From Pollutimonas sp. M17 (lineage in GTDB: Bacteria; Pseudomonadota; Gammaproteobacteria; Burkholderiales; Burkholderiaceae_B), in contig NZ_CP107548.1 of the NCBI RefSeq assembly GCF_025836975.1, forward strand, positions 3,720,001 through 3,784,000: DNA of 64,000 nucleotides, in the 5' to 3' direction. Shown piece after piece: positions 18,198 through 25,744 of this stretch. The translations under genes and the position numbers were made by a program. Positions within the stretch are counted from its first letter, which is position 1. Every line of letters begins with the position of its first letter. The notes under the pieces are model-generated. The model made no database searches and was not told the origin of the DNA. It saw only the letters and a program-made list of their open reading frames with translations.

Positions 18198-19370
18198 GCC
18201 GGCCTGCGCCCCGGCGGGGCTGGTTTCCGGGAGCGCGATTTCCGATGTGCCGGGGCGCAAAAGGCGTACGCATTCCCGGCTGGTGTCTATGCAGCCGCCA
18301 TCGCGGTAGACGCCGCCCGGATCGCGCAGGCGCAGCATACTGCCCAGTATTTCCGCCACCTCGTCCGGGTCCCGCAGCGATCGCGCCACCCGCTCGTCGA
18401 CCACGTCGTCGTCCACCTGCAGCCTGCCCGCCGCATCCCGATAGGTCGCGTTGCGCCAGTGAAACAGCTCCACGCATTTCGTCGTCAGCGTAAAGGGCTG
18501 GTCCCGCTTCCAGAAGTTGGTGAACAGACCGTCGCCCAGGTAGAACACCCAAGAGCCTTCATAGCCTTCGACATTGGATGAGCGCTCATCGGGATTGCGG
18601 AACCAGAGGCGATCGCCCGGAATATAGTATCTGGAAGGCAAAGGCTCGCTCATCGAGCCGAACTCGCGCAGGAACACATCGTGGAACTGGCCCGACATGA
18701 TGGCCCGCGTCTCCCATTGGCGCTGCAGCGCGGCCAGCAGGTCCGGATTGCTGACCGCCAGCTCCTGCGCGATGGCCAGCAGGATCACGTATTCCGTCGC
18801 CCGGTAGCAGGAAAAGGAATACAGCTTGTGGGAGCGGTCCGGCTGGGTGGTTTTCTGCAAGGCTTCGATCAGGCGCGATCCGTCCTTGACGGTAAAGCCG
18901 CGTTCCTCGGAATAGGCCCAGTACTCTTGCGGCCGTTCGGCATGCTCCGTGTCGAACGCCAGCGCGGTCAGCCGCGCGGCCTGGACGATATTCTTCCGTA
19001 CCCGAACGGCCGATACCAGCTCGCCGTGGCTTGGGAAAACGAAGGGAACGGGGCTCAAAAGCAGGGCGACAAGGATCTCGCGACCCAGGTCGTCCGGATT
19101 GCCATAGGTATCCAGCTTGAGCGTGCCGCATAGTCCCGTGGTGTCGTAATCGGGCGCCCATTGCGCGGCGGCCCGAGGATCGAGCCGGAACTGGACCCAC
19201 GCGCCATCACCATCCACATGCCGGGCCGCCTCGACATGCCCGTCCAGGCCCAGGGCGCCCAGGTCGGCCATGAAATCGTGCAGCGACGGCTCGAGAAGCG
19301 CGTCTGTTTCCGCGTGAAGCAGAATCCCCGGCGATTGCCGTCCCATACCGTATCGGCGTATTGCGCTCAT
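18192..19370 (-). CDS. Uncharacterised protein with Tgl-transglutaminase-like motifs
   Basis: 392 residues, ATG at 19370 with GGGAG/AAGG upstream. The first ~150 residues are not recognised. The middle resembles, from memory, Bacillus Tgl (protein-glutamine gamma-glutamyltransferase): HKLYSFSCYRATEYVILL places a Cys at 188 where Tgl has its catalytic Cys in YAFECATA, and IPGDRLWFRNPDERSS (250-265) parallels the Tgl LGDCLYFKNPEFDP loop. The Tgl Glu and His partner residues are not obviously kept (YEGSWVFYLGDG; FTNFW). So it could be a cysteine acyltransferase with a changed active site, or an inactive relative. It lies just downstream of a Nif11-type leader-peptide gene on the same strand. The resemblance needs a structure search. 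Confidence 0.5.
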   Translation of the reverse strand: MSAIRRYGMGRQSPGILLHAETDALLEPSLHDFMADLGALGLDGHVEAARHVDGDGAWVQFRLDPRAAAQWAPDYDTTGLCGTLKLDTYGNPDDLGREILVALLLSPVPFVFPSHGELVSAVRVRKNIVQAARLTALAFDTEHAERPQEYWAYSEERGFTVKDGSRLIEALQKTTQPDRSHKLYSFSCYRATEYVILLAIAQELAVSNPDLLAALQRQWETRAIMSGQFHDVFLREFGSMSEPLPSRYYIPGDRLWFRNPDERSSNVEGYEGSWVFYLGDGLFTNFWKRDQPFTLTTKCVELFHWRNATYRDAAGRLQVDDDVVDERVARSLRDPDEVAEILGSMLRLRDPGGVYRDGGCIDTSRECVRLLRPGTSEIALPETSPAGAQAGL

Positions 19371-19532
19371 CGAACCTTGTCTCCCGAAGTGCGGAAAGCG
19401 GGCCTGTCGAAATTGCGCAATATTACTCTTGGCGACGAGTTTCTTGTATGAAAATCAGCGCCGTCCGATGCAAATATGCACGGATTTTCCCGGCGCTGTC
19501 CCGGAGAGCGGAGGCGTTGGCAATCAGCGAAG

Positions 19533-19898
19533 CTAGCCGCGGCGCTCGCCTCCCGCAGGTTGGCCATCATTGCCAGGGAATAGGGATACCGCCATCTCCA
19601 TCAAGCCGAAGGTAAATATGACCATGGGCCAAATGCCGCCGCTGGCCATGCCCTCGAGCTCCTGATCGCTCAGTTCCCTATCCTGGCCCTGGTTTTTCAT
19701 GTTCCGAATCGTCATATCCAGCCCGGCGGCAAGCTGGGCCTTGTCGAGCACGATATCTTTTTGCCGCGCGGCCGCGGCCAGGATGCCGGCAAACTCCTCC
19801 ACGCTGGTCGCGGCTTGCAGGTGACGCCGCACACTGTCGTCGGACGAAACGATTTGCCGCAGCGTTTCCGTTGTTTCCTGTGATAAAGCCAATACCAT
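19533..19898 (-). CDS. Nif11-type leader peptide, candidate RiPP precursor
   Basis: 121 residues, with an excellent AAGGAGCAAGAC site before ATG 19898. Residues about 10-75 fit the Nif11-like leader family (SSDDSVRRHLQAATSVEEF, then an Ala-rich helix and DKAQLAAGLDMTI). The leader ends ELSDQELEGMASGG, a double-glycine cleavage motif (Gly87-Gly88). The 33-residue remainder starts IWPMVIFTFGLMEMAV, is hydrophobic, lacks Cys and ends in a Gly/Arg-rich tail. Nif11 leaders normally guide modification or export of the attached core. No YcaO, radical-SAM or lanthionine synthetase gene is adjacent; the nearest candidate enzyme is the Tgl-like gene 162 bp downstream. Confidence 0.72.
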   Translation of the reverse strand: MVLALSQETTETLRQIVSSDDSVRRHLQAATSVEEFAGILAAAARQKDIVLDKAQLAAGLDMTIRNMKNQGQDRELSDQELEGMASGGIWPMVIFTFGLMEMAVSLFPGNDGQPAGGERRG

Positions 19899-20057
19899 GT
19901 CTTGCTCCTTGAGATTCTATCGGCGAAGGCTGACAGTTGCCGCAGTGTAGTCGGGACTCCGGCCGCTGAATATGGCTCGAAAGAGCCATTGTTGGCAGGA
20001 GGCGAAGGGCGGCCATGATGGAAGCCGAAGCTGCGGACAGGCCCGCAGGGCCTCAGA

Positions 20058-20087
20058 TTGACACCCAAAAACAAATATCGATACAAT
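20058..20087 (+). promoter_or_regulatory. Sigma-70 promoter of the 20144-27007 operon
   Basis: TTGACA at 20058-20063 and TACAAT at 20082-20087, 18 bp apart, 57 bp upstream of the binding-protein ATG. The match to consensus is strong. The direction fits the plus-strand operon. Confidence 0.7.
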
Positions 20088-20090
20088 AAT

Positions 20091-20115
20091 AGAACATCGT
20101 TCTATAGGAAAGAAC
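20091..20115. promoter_or_regulatory. Operator-like inverted repeats over the start of transcription
   Basis: AGAAC-N3-GTTCT (20091-20103) is followed by a third half-site AGAAC at 20111-20115, so GTTCT-N7-AGAAC also forms a palindrome. The position overlaps the expected +1 and early transcript. The IclR-type regulator at the far end of the operon is the obvious candidate protein. Confidence 0.5.
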
Positions 20116-20143
20116 GTTAACCTTCCCCCACTGGAGACAACAC

Positions 20144-21178
20144 ATGGCTAGCAACAAGGATTCTTTACGCGCGGCTTCAACCGCAATCGCGGCGCCCGGC
20201 CGTCGAAACATACTCAAGGCCGGTCTGGCCACATTGGCCGCCCCCTTGCTTGGGCATGCGGGATCCGTCTATGCGCAGGAAAGCTGGCCCAGCCGCGCAG
20301 TACGTGTTGTCGTGCCCTTCTCGGCCGGCGGCGCCGCCGACACCTCGGCGCGCACGGTGGGCGCCAAAGTCGCGGAGATACTCGGGCAATCGCTGGTCAT
20401 TGAGAACCGCACCGGGGGAAATGCGGTGGTAGCCGCGCTGGCCGTGCTGCAAGCGCCGAAGGACGGCTACACCCTTATCTGGGACGCGGCCAACCAGCTC
20501 ACCAATCAGTTGCTGATCAAGAACCTGAAGTTCGATTACGAAGAGTCGTTTACGCCCATCACCATGGCGGTGCGCGTGCCTCAAGTCATCGCGGTGCGCC
20601 AGGACTTCCCCGCGAAGAACCTGAAGGAATTCGTGGAATACGCCAAGGCGCATCCGAATTCCGTCTCCTGCGGCACGCCCCCGTCCGGCGCGATGGCCCA
20701 CCTGGCCTTGATGCGTTTCCAGGAGCTTTCGGGAATCAAGCTGATCCATACGCCATACCGCGGCGGCGCCGACGCGGGACGCGACCTGATGGGCGGTCAA
20801 ATCGATTCGGCGCTCATCACGCTGTCCACTGCGCGCGGCGGCGCTGAAGCCGGAAAAACCCGTATCCTGGGCGTCACCAGCCTGGAGCGCAGCCCCGAGT
20901 ACCCGGACATTCCGACCATCGCCGAACAGGGCTATGCGGGGTACGATATGGACGACTGGTTCGGCTATTTCGCGCCTGCCGGAACCCCGGCCAACGTCAT
21001 CGAGCGTGTCTACGAGGCCACCGCGCAAGCCGCCAAGGATCCGGAACTCATCAAGGCCATCGCGCCGTCGGCCGCCGTGCTGGTCGCCAACTCGCCCCAA
21101 GAGTTCTCGACCTGGCTGAACCAGCAGCGCAAACTGCTGGCCAAGCTCATCACAGACGCCAACATCTCCATAGGTTAA
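20144..21178 (+). CDS. Bug-type tripartite tricarboxylate transporter substrate-binding protein, Tat-type signal
   Basis: 344-residue periplasmic binding protein. The N-terminus has GRRNILKAGLATLAAPLL, a twin-arginine-like signal ending around VYAQES. The mature part opens WPSRAVRVVVPFSAGGAADTSAR and has the Bug hallmarks AEILGQSLVIENRTGG, GTPPSGAMAHLA and YPDIPTIAEQGYAGYD. Bug proteins bind carboxylates, amides or aromatic acids for TctAB transporters; no tctA/tctB is here. First gene of the operon with the catabolic enzymes, so it probably delivers their substrate. GGAGAC Shine-Dalgarno. Confidence 0.92.
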   Translation: MASNKDSLRAASTAIAAPGRRNILKAGLATLAAPLLGHAGSVYAQESWPSRAVRVVVPFSAGGAADTSARTVGAKVAEILGQSLVIENRTGGNAVVAALAVLQAPKDGYTLIWDAANQLTNQLLIKNLKFDYEESFTPITMAVRVPQVIAVRQDFPAKNLKEFVEYAKAHPNSVSCGTPPSGAMAHLALMRFQELSGIKLIHTPYRGGADAGRDLMGGQIDSALITLSTARGGAEAGKTRILGVTSLERSPEYPDIPTIAEQGYAGYDMDDWFGYFAPAGTPANVIERVYEATAQAAKDPELIKAIAPSAAVLVANSPQEFSTWLNQQRKLLAKLITDANISIG

Positions 21179-21181
21179 GCC

Positions 21182-22201
21182 ATGCCGTCAACCGCCGATC
21201 TGAACCGCCGCATCGTTTTCTCCAAGCGCCCCAACGGCATGCCCACGGTCGATTGCTTCCAGCTGGAGCACATCCCCCTGGAGCAGCCGGGGCCGAACCA
21301 GGCGCTGGTGCATAACCACTACCTGTCGGTGGATCCGTACATCCGCATGCGCATGGAAGAAAAGGACTCCTATACCGCCGTCATGCAATTGGGCGACGTG
21401 CTGGTGGGCCGCACGGTGGGGAAGATCGTCGCGAGCGGGATCGCCGGATTCGAGCCCGGCGACTGGGTCGTCGGCCGCCTGGGCTGGCAGGACTACAGCC
21501 TGGCGAATGCCGGCGATCTGCAGAAAATCGACGCCCAGGTAGCCCCTCCCACGGCCTACCTGGGCTCGCTGGGCTCGACGGGCATCACCGCCTGGGTGGG
21601 CCTGATGGAATTCGGCAAGCCGAAAGCCGGCGAAACCGTTGTGGTTTCCGCGGCGTCCGGCGCCGTCGGCAGTGTGGTCGGCCAATTGGCCAAGCTGGAA
21701 GGCTGCCGGGTGGTGGGCATCGCGGGCGGCGCGCGCAAATGCGAAATTGTGCGCAATGAATTCAATTTCGACGATTGCGTCGACTACAAATCGCCCACCT
21801 TCGAACGCGACCTGGCGCAAGCGGTGCCGGAAGGCGTGGACATCTATTACGACAACGTCGGCGGCCCCATCGTCGACATGGTCCTGCCCCTGCTGAACAA
21901 CTTCGCCCGCATTCCCCTGTGCGGGCTGGTATCCCAATACAACGCCACCGAGCCTTATGGCATCAAGAACTATCGCGAACTCTTCAATCGCCGGGTGACC
22001 CTGCGGGGCTTCGTGCTGTCGGACCACAAGGACCTGTGGCCCGCCGCAAGCAAAAGCCTGGCGCAGGCCTATGCATCGGGCAAGCTGAAGTACCGGGAAT
22101 CGATCACCGATGGCCTGGAAAATGCGCCGCAGGCCTTCATCGACATGCTCAACGGATCAAACATAGGCAAGCAACTGGTGCGCCTACGCCCCGACGCCTG
22201 A
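21182..22201 (+). CDS. NADP-dependent MDR-family oxidoreductase (CurA/leukotriene B4 reductase-like)
   Basis: 339-residue zinc-independent medium-chain reductase. The start MPSTADLNRRIVFSKRPNG and the segment DPYIRMRMEEKDSY are typical of CurA-like enal/enone reductases. The NADP Rossmann motif is VVSAASGAVGSVVGQLAKL (near residue 155), then YYDNVGGPIVDMVL. It follows the binding protein by 3 bp and is certainly in the same transcript. It could reduce an unsaturated intermediate; the substrate is not visible. Confidence 0.88.
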   Translation: MPSTADLNRRIVFSKRPNGMPTVDCFQLEHIPLEQPGPNQALVHNHYLSVDPYIRMRMEEKDSYTAVMQLGDVLVGRTVGKIVASGIAGFEPGDWVVGRLGWQDYSLANAGDLQKIDAQVAPPTAYLGSLGSTGITAWVGLMEFGKPKAGETVVVSAASGAVGSVVGQLAKLEGCRVVGIAGGARKCEIVRNEFNFDDCVDYKSPTFERDLAQAVPEGVDIYYDNVGGPIVDMVLPLLNNFARIPLCGLVSQYNATEPYGIKNYRELFNRRVTLRGFVLSDHKDLWPAASKSLAQAYASGKLKYRESITDGLENAPQAFIDMLNGSNIGKQLVRLRPDA

Positions 22202-22225
22202 ACCGCCCCTCTCACGGATTACAGA

Positions 22226-23686
22226 ATGGAACACGCTCACTCATTCATAGCGGGCCGGCACTACCTGCCCGGCGAATTGACCGCCTCGCCGGTTTACAAC
22301 CCTGCCAACGGGCAGGTCATCGGCCAGGTCGACATCATCGATACGGCGGGCCTGGATGCGGCCTTGCAGGCCGCGGCGGAAGGCTTCCAGAAATGGAAAA
22401 ACACTTCCGCCTATGAGCGCGGCCGCATCCTGCAGGACGCGGCCAGGCTGATCCGGGCGCGCAAGGAAAGCATAGGCCGGATCATGACCCTGGAACAGGG
22501 CAAGCCCCTGGCCGAAGCCATGGGCGAAGTGGCCACATCCGCCGACAACACCGAATGGATGGCGCAGGAGGCCACCCGCGCCTACGGCCGCTTGCTGGTT
22601 CCCCGCAGCGCCGACGTCGAGCAGACGGTGCGGCGCGAACCCATAGGCCCCGTCGCCAGCTTCTGTCCGTGGAATTTTCCGGCACTGACCCCGGCGCGAA
22701 AAATCGCCGGCGCGCTGGCGGCCGGCTGCTCGCTGATCCTGAAGCCGTCCGAGGAAACGCCCTTTACCGCGCGCGAGATCGTCCAGGCTTTCATCGACGC
22801 CGGCGTTCCCGACGGCGTGCTCAATCTGGTGTACGGCAAGTCGCGCCATGTGTCTCCTTACCTCATCGCATCGCCGGTGATCCGCAAGATTTCCTTCACC
22901 GGCTCCACCGCTGTCGGCAAAGAACTGCTGGAGCTGGCCGCCAAAGGCGTCAAGCGCTCGACCATGGAACTGGGCGGCCACGCCCCCGTCATCGTGTTCG
23001 ACGACGTGGACCCCGTCAAGGCGGCGCAGCAGGCGGCTGCCTCCAAGTTCCGCAATGCGGGCCAGGTCTGCACCAGCCCCACCCGCTTCTACGTGCAAGC
23101 GGGCGTCTACAAGGAATTCGTCGCGGCCTTCGCCGAAGCGGCCCGGTCGCTGCGGGTCGGCGACGGCATGGATGCTTCGTCGCAAATGGGGCCGCTGGCC
23201 AACAGCCGGCGCGTGCAAGCCATGGAGGAACTGGTGGACGACGCCATCGGGCACGGCGCCCGCCTCGAATGCGGCGGTGCGCCAGGCGAAGGGCCCGGCA
23301 ATTTCTATCCGCCCACCGTTTTGTCCAACGTGCCCGAAACAGCGCGCATCATGAGCGAGGAGCCCTTCGGTCCGGTCGTCCCCATTGCCTCCTTCGATAC
23401 CATCGAAGAAGCCATTCAACATGCAAACGCCCTGCCCTTCGGCCTGGCCGCCTACGTCATGACCCGCTCGCTGGCCCGCGCATCGGCCATGAGCAATGCC
23501 ATCGAAGCGGGCATGGTCGCCGTCAACTACTTCACCGTGTCGACTCCCGCATCGCCTTTCGGCGGCGTCAAGGAAAGCGGCTATGGCTCCGAAGGCGGTG
23601 TGGAGGGGCTGGATGCCTACCTCGTCACCAAGTCCGTCACGCAGCGCATCGCCGGCGACGATCTTCAACCTTCCGGGGCAGCCTGA
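22226..23686 (+). CDS. NAD(P)-dependent aldehyde dehydrogenase, succinate-semialdehyde dehydrogenase-like
   Basis: 486 residues. Full ALDH fold: GPVASFCPWNFPALTPARK, the catalytic Glu in MELGGHAPVIVF, the catalytic Cys in RNAGQVCTSPTRFYV, and EEPFGPVVPIASF. The overall style is that of succinate-semialdehyde dehydrogenases. It is encoded directly before an iron-type alcohol dehydrogenase, suggesting a two-step alcohol - aldehyde - acid oxidation by the pair. Confidence 0.92.
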   Translation: MEHAHSFIAGRHYLPGELTASPVYNPANGQVIGQVDIIDTAGLDAALQAAAEGFQKWKNTSAYERGRILQDAARLIRARKESIGRIMTLEQGKPLAEAMGEVATSADNTEWMAQEATRAYGRLLVPRSADVEQTVRREPIGPVASFCPWNFPALTPARKIAGALAAGCSLILKPSEETPFTAREIVQAFIDAGVPDGVLNLVYGKSRHVSPYLIASPVIRKISFTGSTAVGKELLELAAKGVKRSTMELGGHAPVIVFDDVDPVKAAQQAAASKFRNAGQVCTSPTRFYVQAGVYKEFVAAFAEAARSLRVGDGMDASSQMGPLANSRRVQAMEELVDDAIGHGARLECGGAPGEGPGNFYPPTVLSNVPETARIMSEEPFGPVVPIASFDTIEEAIQHANALPFGLAAYVMTRSLARASAMSNAIEAGMVAVNYFTVSTPASPFGGVKESGYGSEGGVEGLDAYLVTKSVTQRIAGDDLQPSGAA

Positions 23687-23687
23687 C

Positions 23688-24803
23688 ATGATCAATCTTT
23701 CATTCGGAACCGCCGTCCGGTTCGGCGACGGCGCGCGCAGGGCACTGCCCTCTGTGCTGGCCCAGGCCGGCATCAAGCGCCCATTGCTCATCACGGACAA
23801 GGGTGTCATGGCCGCCGGCGTGTTCGCCCAGGCGATCGAAGCCATTGCCGACGCGGCCTCGCTGCCGGTGTTCACCGACGTTCCCGTCAACCCCACCGAG
23901 GCGGCCGCCATTGCCGGGGCCGCCAGCTACAAGGCCAATGCCTGCGACGGCGTCGTGGGGATAGGCGGCGGGGCCGCCCTGGACCTGGCCAAGGCGGTGG
24001 CCATTCTTGCAACGAACGAGCCTCCGCTATGGAGCTATTGCAACCGGCACGCCGAGCCGCGGGACATCCGCAACCCGCCTCCATTGATCCTGATGCCCAC
24101 CACCGCCGGAACCGGCAGCGAAGTGGGCAGGTCCGCGGTCATCGTGTTCGACAACGGGATCAAAGCGGGCGTGCGCTGCCCGGAAATCGTCACCATGGCG
24201 ATCTGCGACCCCGAACTGACCTTTGCGCTGCCACCGTCCATAACAGCCACCACCGGCATGGACGCCCTGGCGCATTGCATTGAAACCTTCTGCTCTCCGA
24301 CCATCAACCCGCCCGCCGACGCCATCGCCCTGGACGGCATGAAACGCATTTTCGACCACATCGAACGCGCCGTCGCCAACGGGCAAGACCGGCATGCGCG
24401 CTGGAACATGATGATGGGGTCGGTGGAAGGCGCCATGTGCTTCCAGAAAGGGATGGGCGCGGTGCATGCGCTGTCGCACCCGCTGGGCGCCTTGGGGCAC
24501 CACCATGGAACACTGAACGCCATTCTTCTGCCGCATGTGCTGGCCTACAACCAGGAGGCTTTGGACGGCAAGATGGCGCGCATGGCGCAGCAAGCGGGGC
24601 TGGCGGACGAGCGCCAGTTGCCCCAGGCCATGGCCCAGCTGACCGCCCGCATCGGCATACCCGCCCGATTGCGCGACCTGGGCGTGCCGGAATCGGCCTT
24701 GGACGGCATCGCCGCGGCCGCGCTGGAAGACAATGCGCACAAGACCAATCCCCGGCCGCTGGATAAAGCCGATTACGACGCGATCCTGCAGTCTGCCTAT
24801 TGA
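23688..24803 (+). CDS. Iron-containing alcohol dehydrogenase
   Basis: 371 residues from the ATG at 23688, one base past the upstream stop; an in-frame longer reading lies inside the aldehyde dehydrogenase gene and is rejected. Motifs: GVVGIGGGAALDLAKAVAI (cofactor), LMPTTAGTGSEV, and metal-ligand His residues in GMDALAHCIETF, GAVHALSHPLGALGHHHG. Related enzymes include 4-hydroxybutyrate and 1,3-propanediol dehydrogenases. It should oxidise an alcohol to the aldehyde taken by the preceding enzyme. Confidence 0.9.
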   Translation: MINLSFGTAVRFGDGARRALPSVLAQAGIKRPLLITDKGVMAAGVFAQAIEAIADAASLPVFTDVPVNPTEAAAIAGAASYKANACDGVVGIGGGAALDLAKAVAILATNEPPLWSYCNRHAEPRDIRNPPPLILMPTTAGTGSEVGRSAVIVFDNGIKAGVRCPEIVTMAICDPELTFALPPSITATTGMDALAHCIETFCSPTINPPADAIALDGMKRIFDHIERAVANGQDRHARWNMMMGSVEGAMCFQKGMGAVHALSHPLGALGHHHGTLNAILLPHVLAYNQEALDGKMARMAQQAGLADERQLPQAMAQLTARIGIPARLRDLGVPESALDGIAAAALEDNAHKTNPRPLDKADYDAILQSAY

Positions 24804-24818
24804 ACGGATCCTAGCCGA

Positions 24819-25742
24819 ATGACTCAGTTATTGATCAGTGAAGTCGCCCCGCGCGACGGCCTGCAAAGCATCAAGAGCATCATGCCGACCGCCGCGAAAT
24901 GCCGGTGGATCGCCGCTCTGGCCGACGCGGGCCTGAAGGAGATCGAAGTCGCCTCCTTCGTCCCGGCCAGGCTTCTGCCGCAGATGGCCGACGCCGCCGA
25001 GCTTGTGCGGTTCGCCCGCGGCATTCCCGACCTGCACGTCGCTTGCCTGGCTCCCAATCTGAAAGGCGCGCAAGCGGCGTTCGAGGCGGGCGCGCATAAA
25101 GTCACGATGCCGGTATCGGTCAGCGAGGCGCATTCGCTGGCCAATGTGCGCAAGACGCACGCGCAGATCATTGAAGAAGTCCGGCAGGTCGTCGAGCTGC
25201 GCAACCGGCTCTATCCCGGCGTCGCCATCGAGGCCGGCCTGTCCACGGCGTTCGGCTGCACCCTCGCCGGCGCGATCAGCGACGACGAGGTGATGCGCAT
25301 TGCGGAAACCGTTGCGCGCTGCGGCGTCGATGAAGTGGGCTTGTCGGATACCTCCGGCTATGCGAACCCCACCCAGATCCGCCGGCTGTTCCGCCGCTTG
25401 CAGCAGGAGCTGGGCGACAAGGCGGGCGGCGCGCATCTGCACAACACCATGGGCCTGGGGCTGGCCAATGTCGTGGCCGCGCTGGAGGTGGACGTCAAAA
25501 CCTTCGACTCCAGCCAGGCCGGCATCGGCGGCTGCCCCTACGCGCCCGGCGCGACCGGCAACATCGTCACGGAAGACCTGGTGTTCATGCTGGAAGCCAT
25601 GGGCTACGACACGGGCATCGACCTGGACAAGCTGCTCGCCGCGCGTGACATACTGGCCGGCGCCCTGCCGGACGAAACACTGTATGGCTATACCGCCGCA
25701 GCGGGAATCCCCAAGAATTTTTCGCCACGCGCCAAGGCTTGA
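24819..25742 (+). CDS. Hydroxymethylglutaryl-CoA lyase-like protein
   Basis: 307 residues of the HMGL-like TIM-barrel family. It has EVAPRDGLQSIKS at the N-terminus (metal and catalytic residues), LSDTSGYANPTQI, AHLHNTMGLGLANVVAAL with metal-ligand His residues, and the lyase signature GIGGCPYAPGATGNIVTED with the catalytic Cys. This signature is that of HMG-CoA lyases and close relatives (citramalyl- or 2-hydroxymethyl-type acyl-CoA lyases), cleaving a 3-hydroxy-3-methyl acyl-CoA to a ketone/keto acid and acetyl-CoA. It overlaps the following CoA-transferase gene closely. Confidence 0.9.
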   Translation: MTQLLISEVAPRDGLQSIKSIMPTAAKCRWIAALADAGLKEIEVASFVPARLLPQMADAAELVRFARGIPDLHVACLAPNLKGAQAAFEAGAHKVTMPVSVSEAHSLANVRKTHAQIIEEVRQVVELRNRLYPGVAIEAGLSTAFGCTLAGAISDDEVMRIAETVARCGVDEVGLSDTSGYANPTQIRRLFRRLQQELGDKAGGAHLHNTMGLGLANVVAALEVDVKTFDSSQAGIGGCPYAPGATGNIVTEDLVFMLEAMGYDTGIDLDKLLAARDILAGALPDETLYGYTAAAGIPKNFSPRAKA

Positions 25743-25744
25743 AC

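Noticed and set aside
19367-19570. 67-codon minus-strand frame in the gap between the Nif11-like and Tgl-like genes
   Set aside because: It overlaps the 3' end of the Nif11-like gene, lacks a Shine-Dalgarno and shows no family features.
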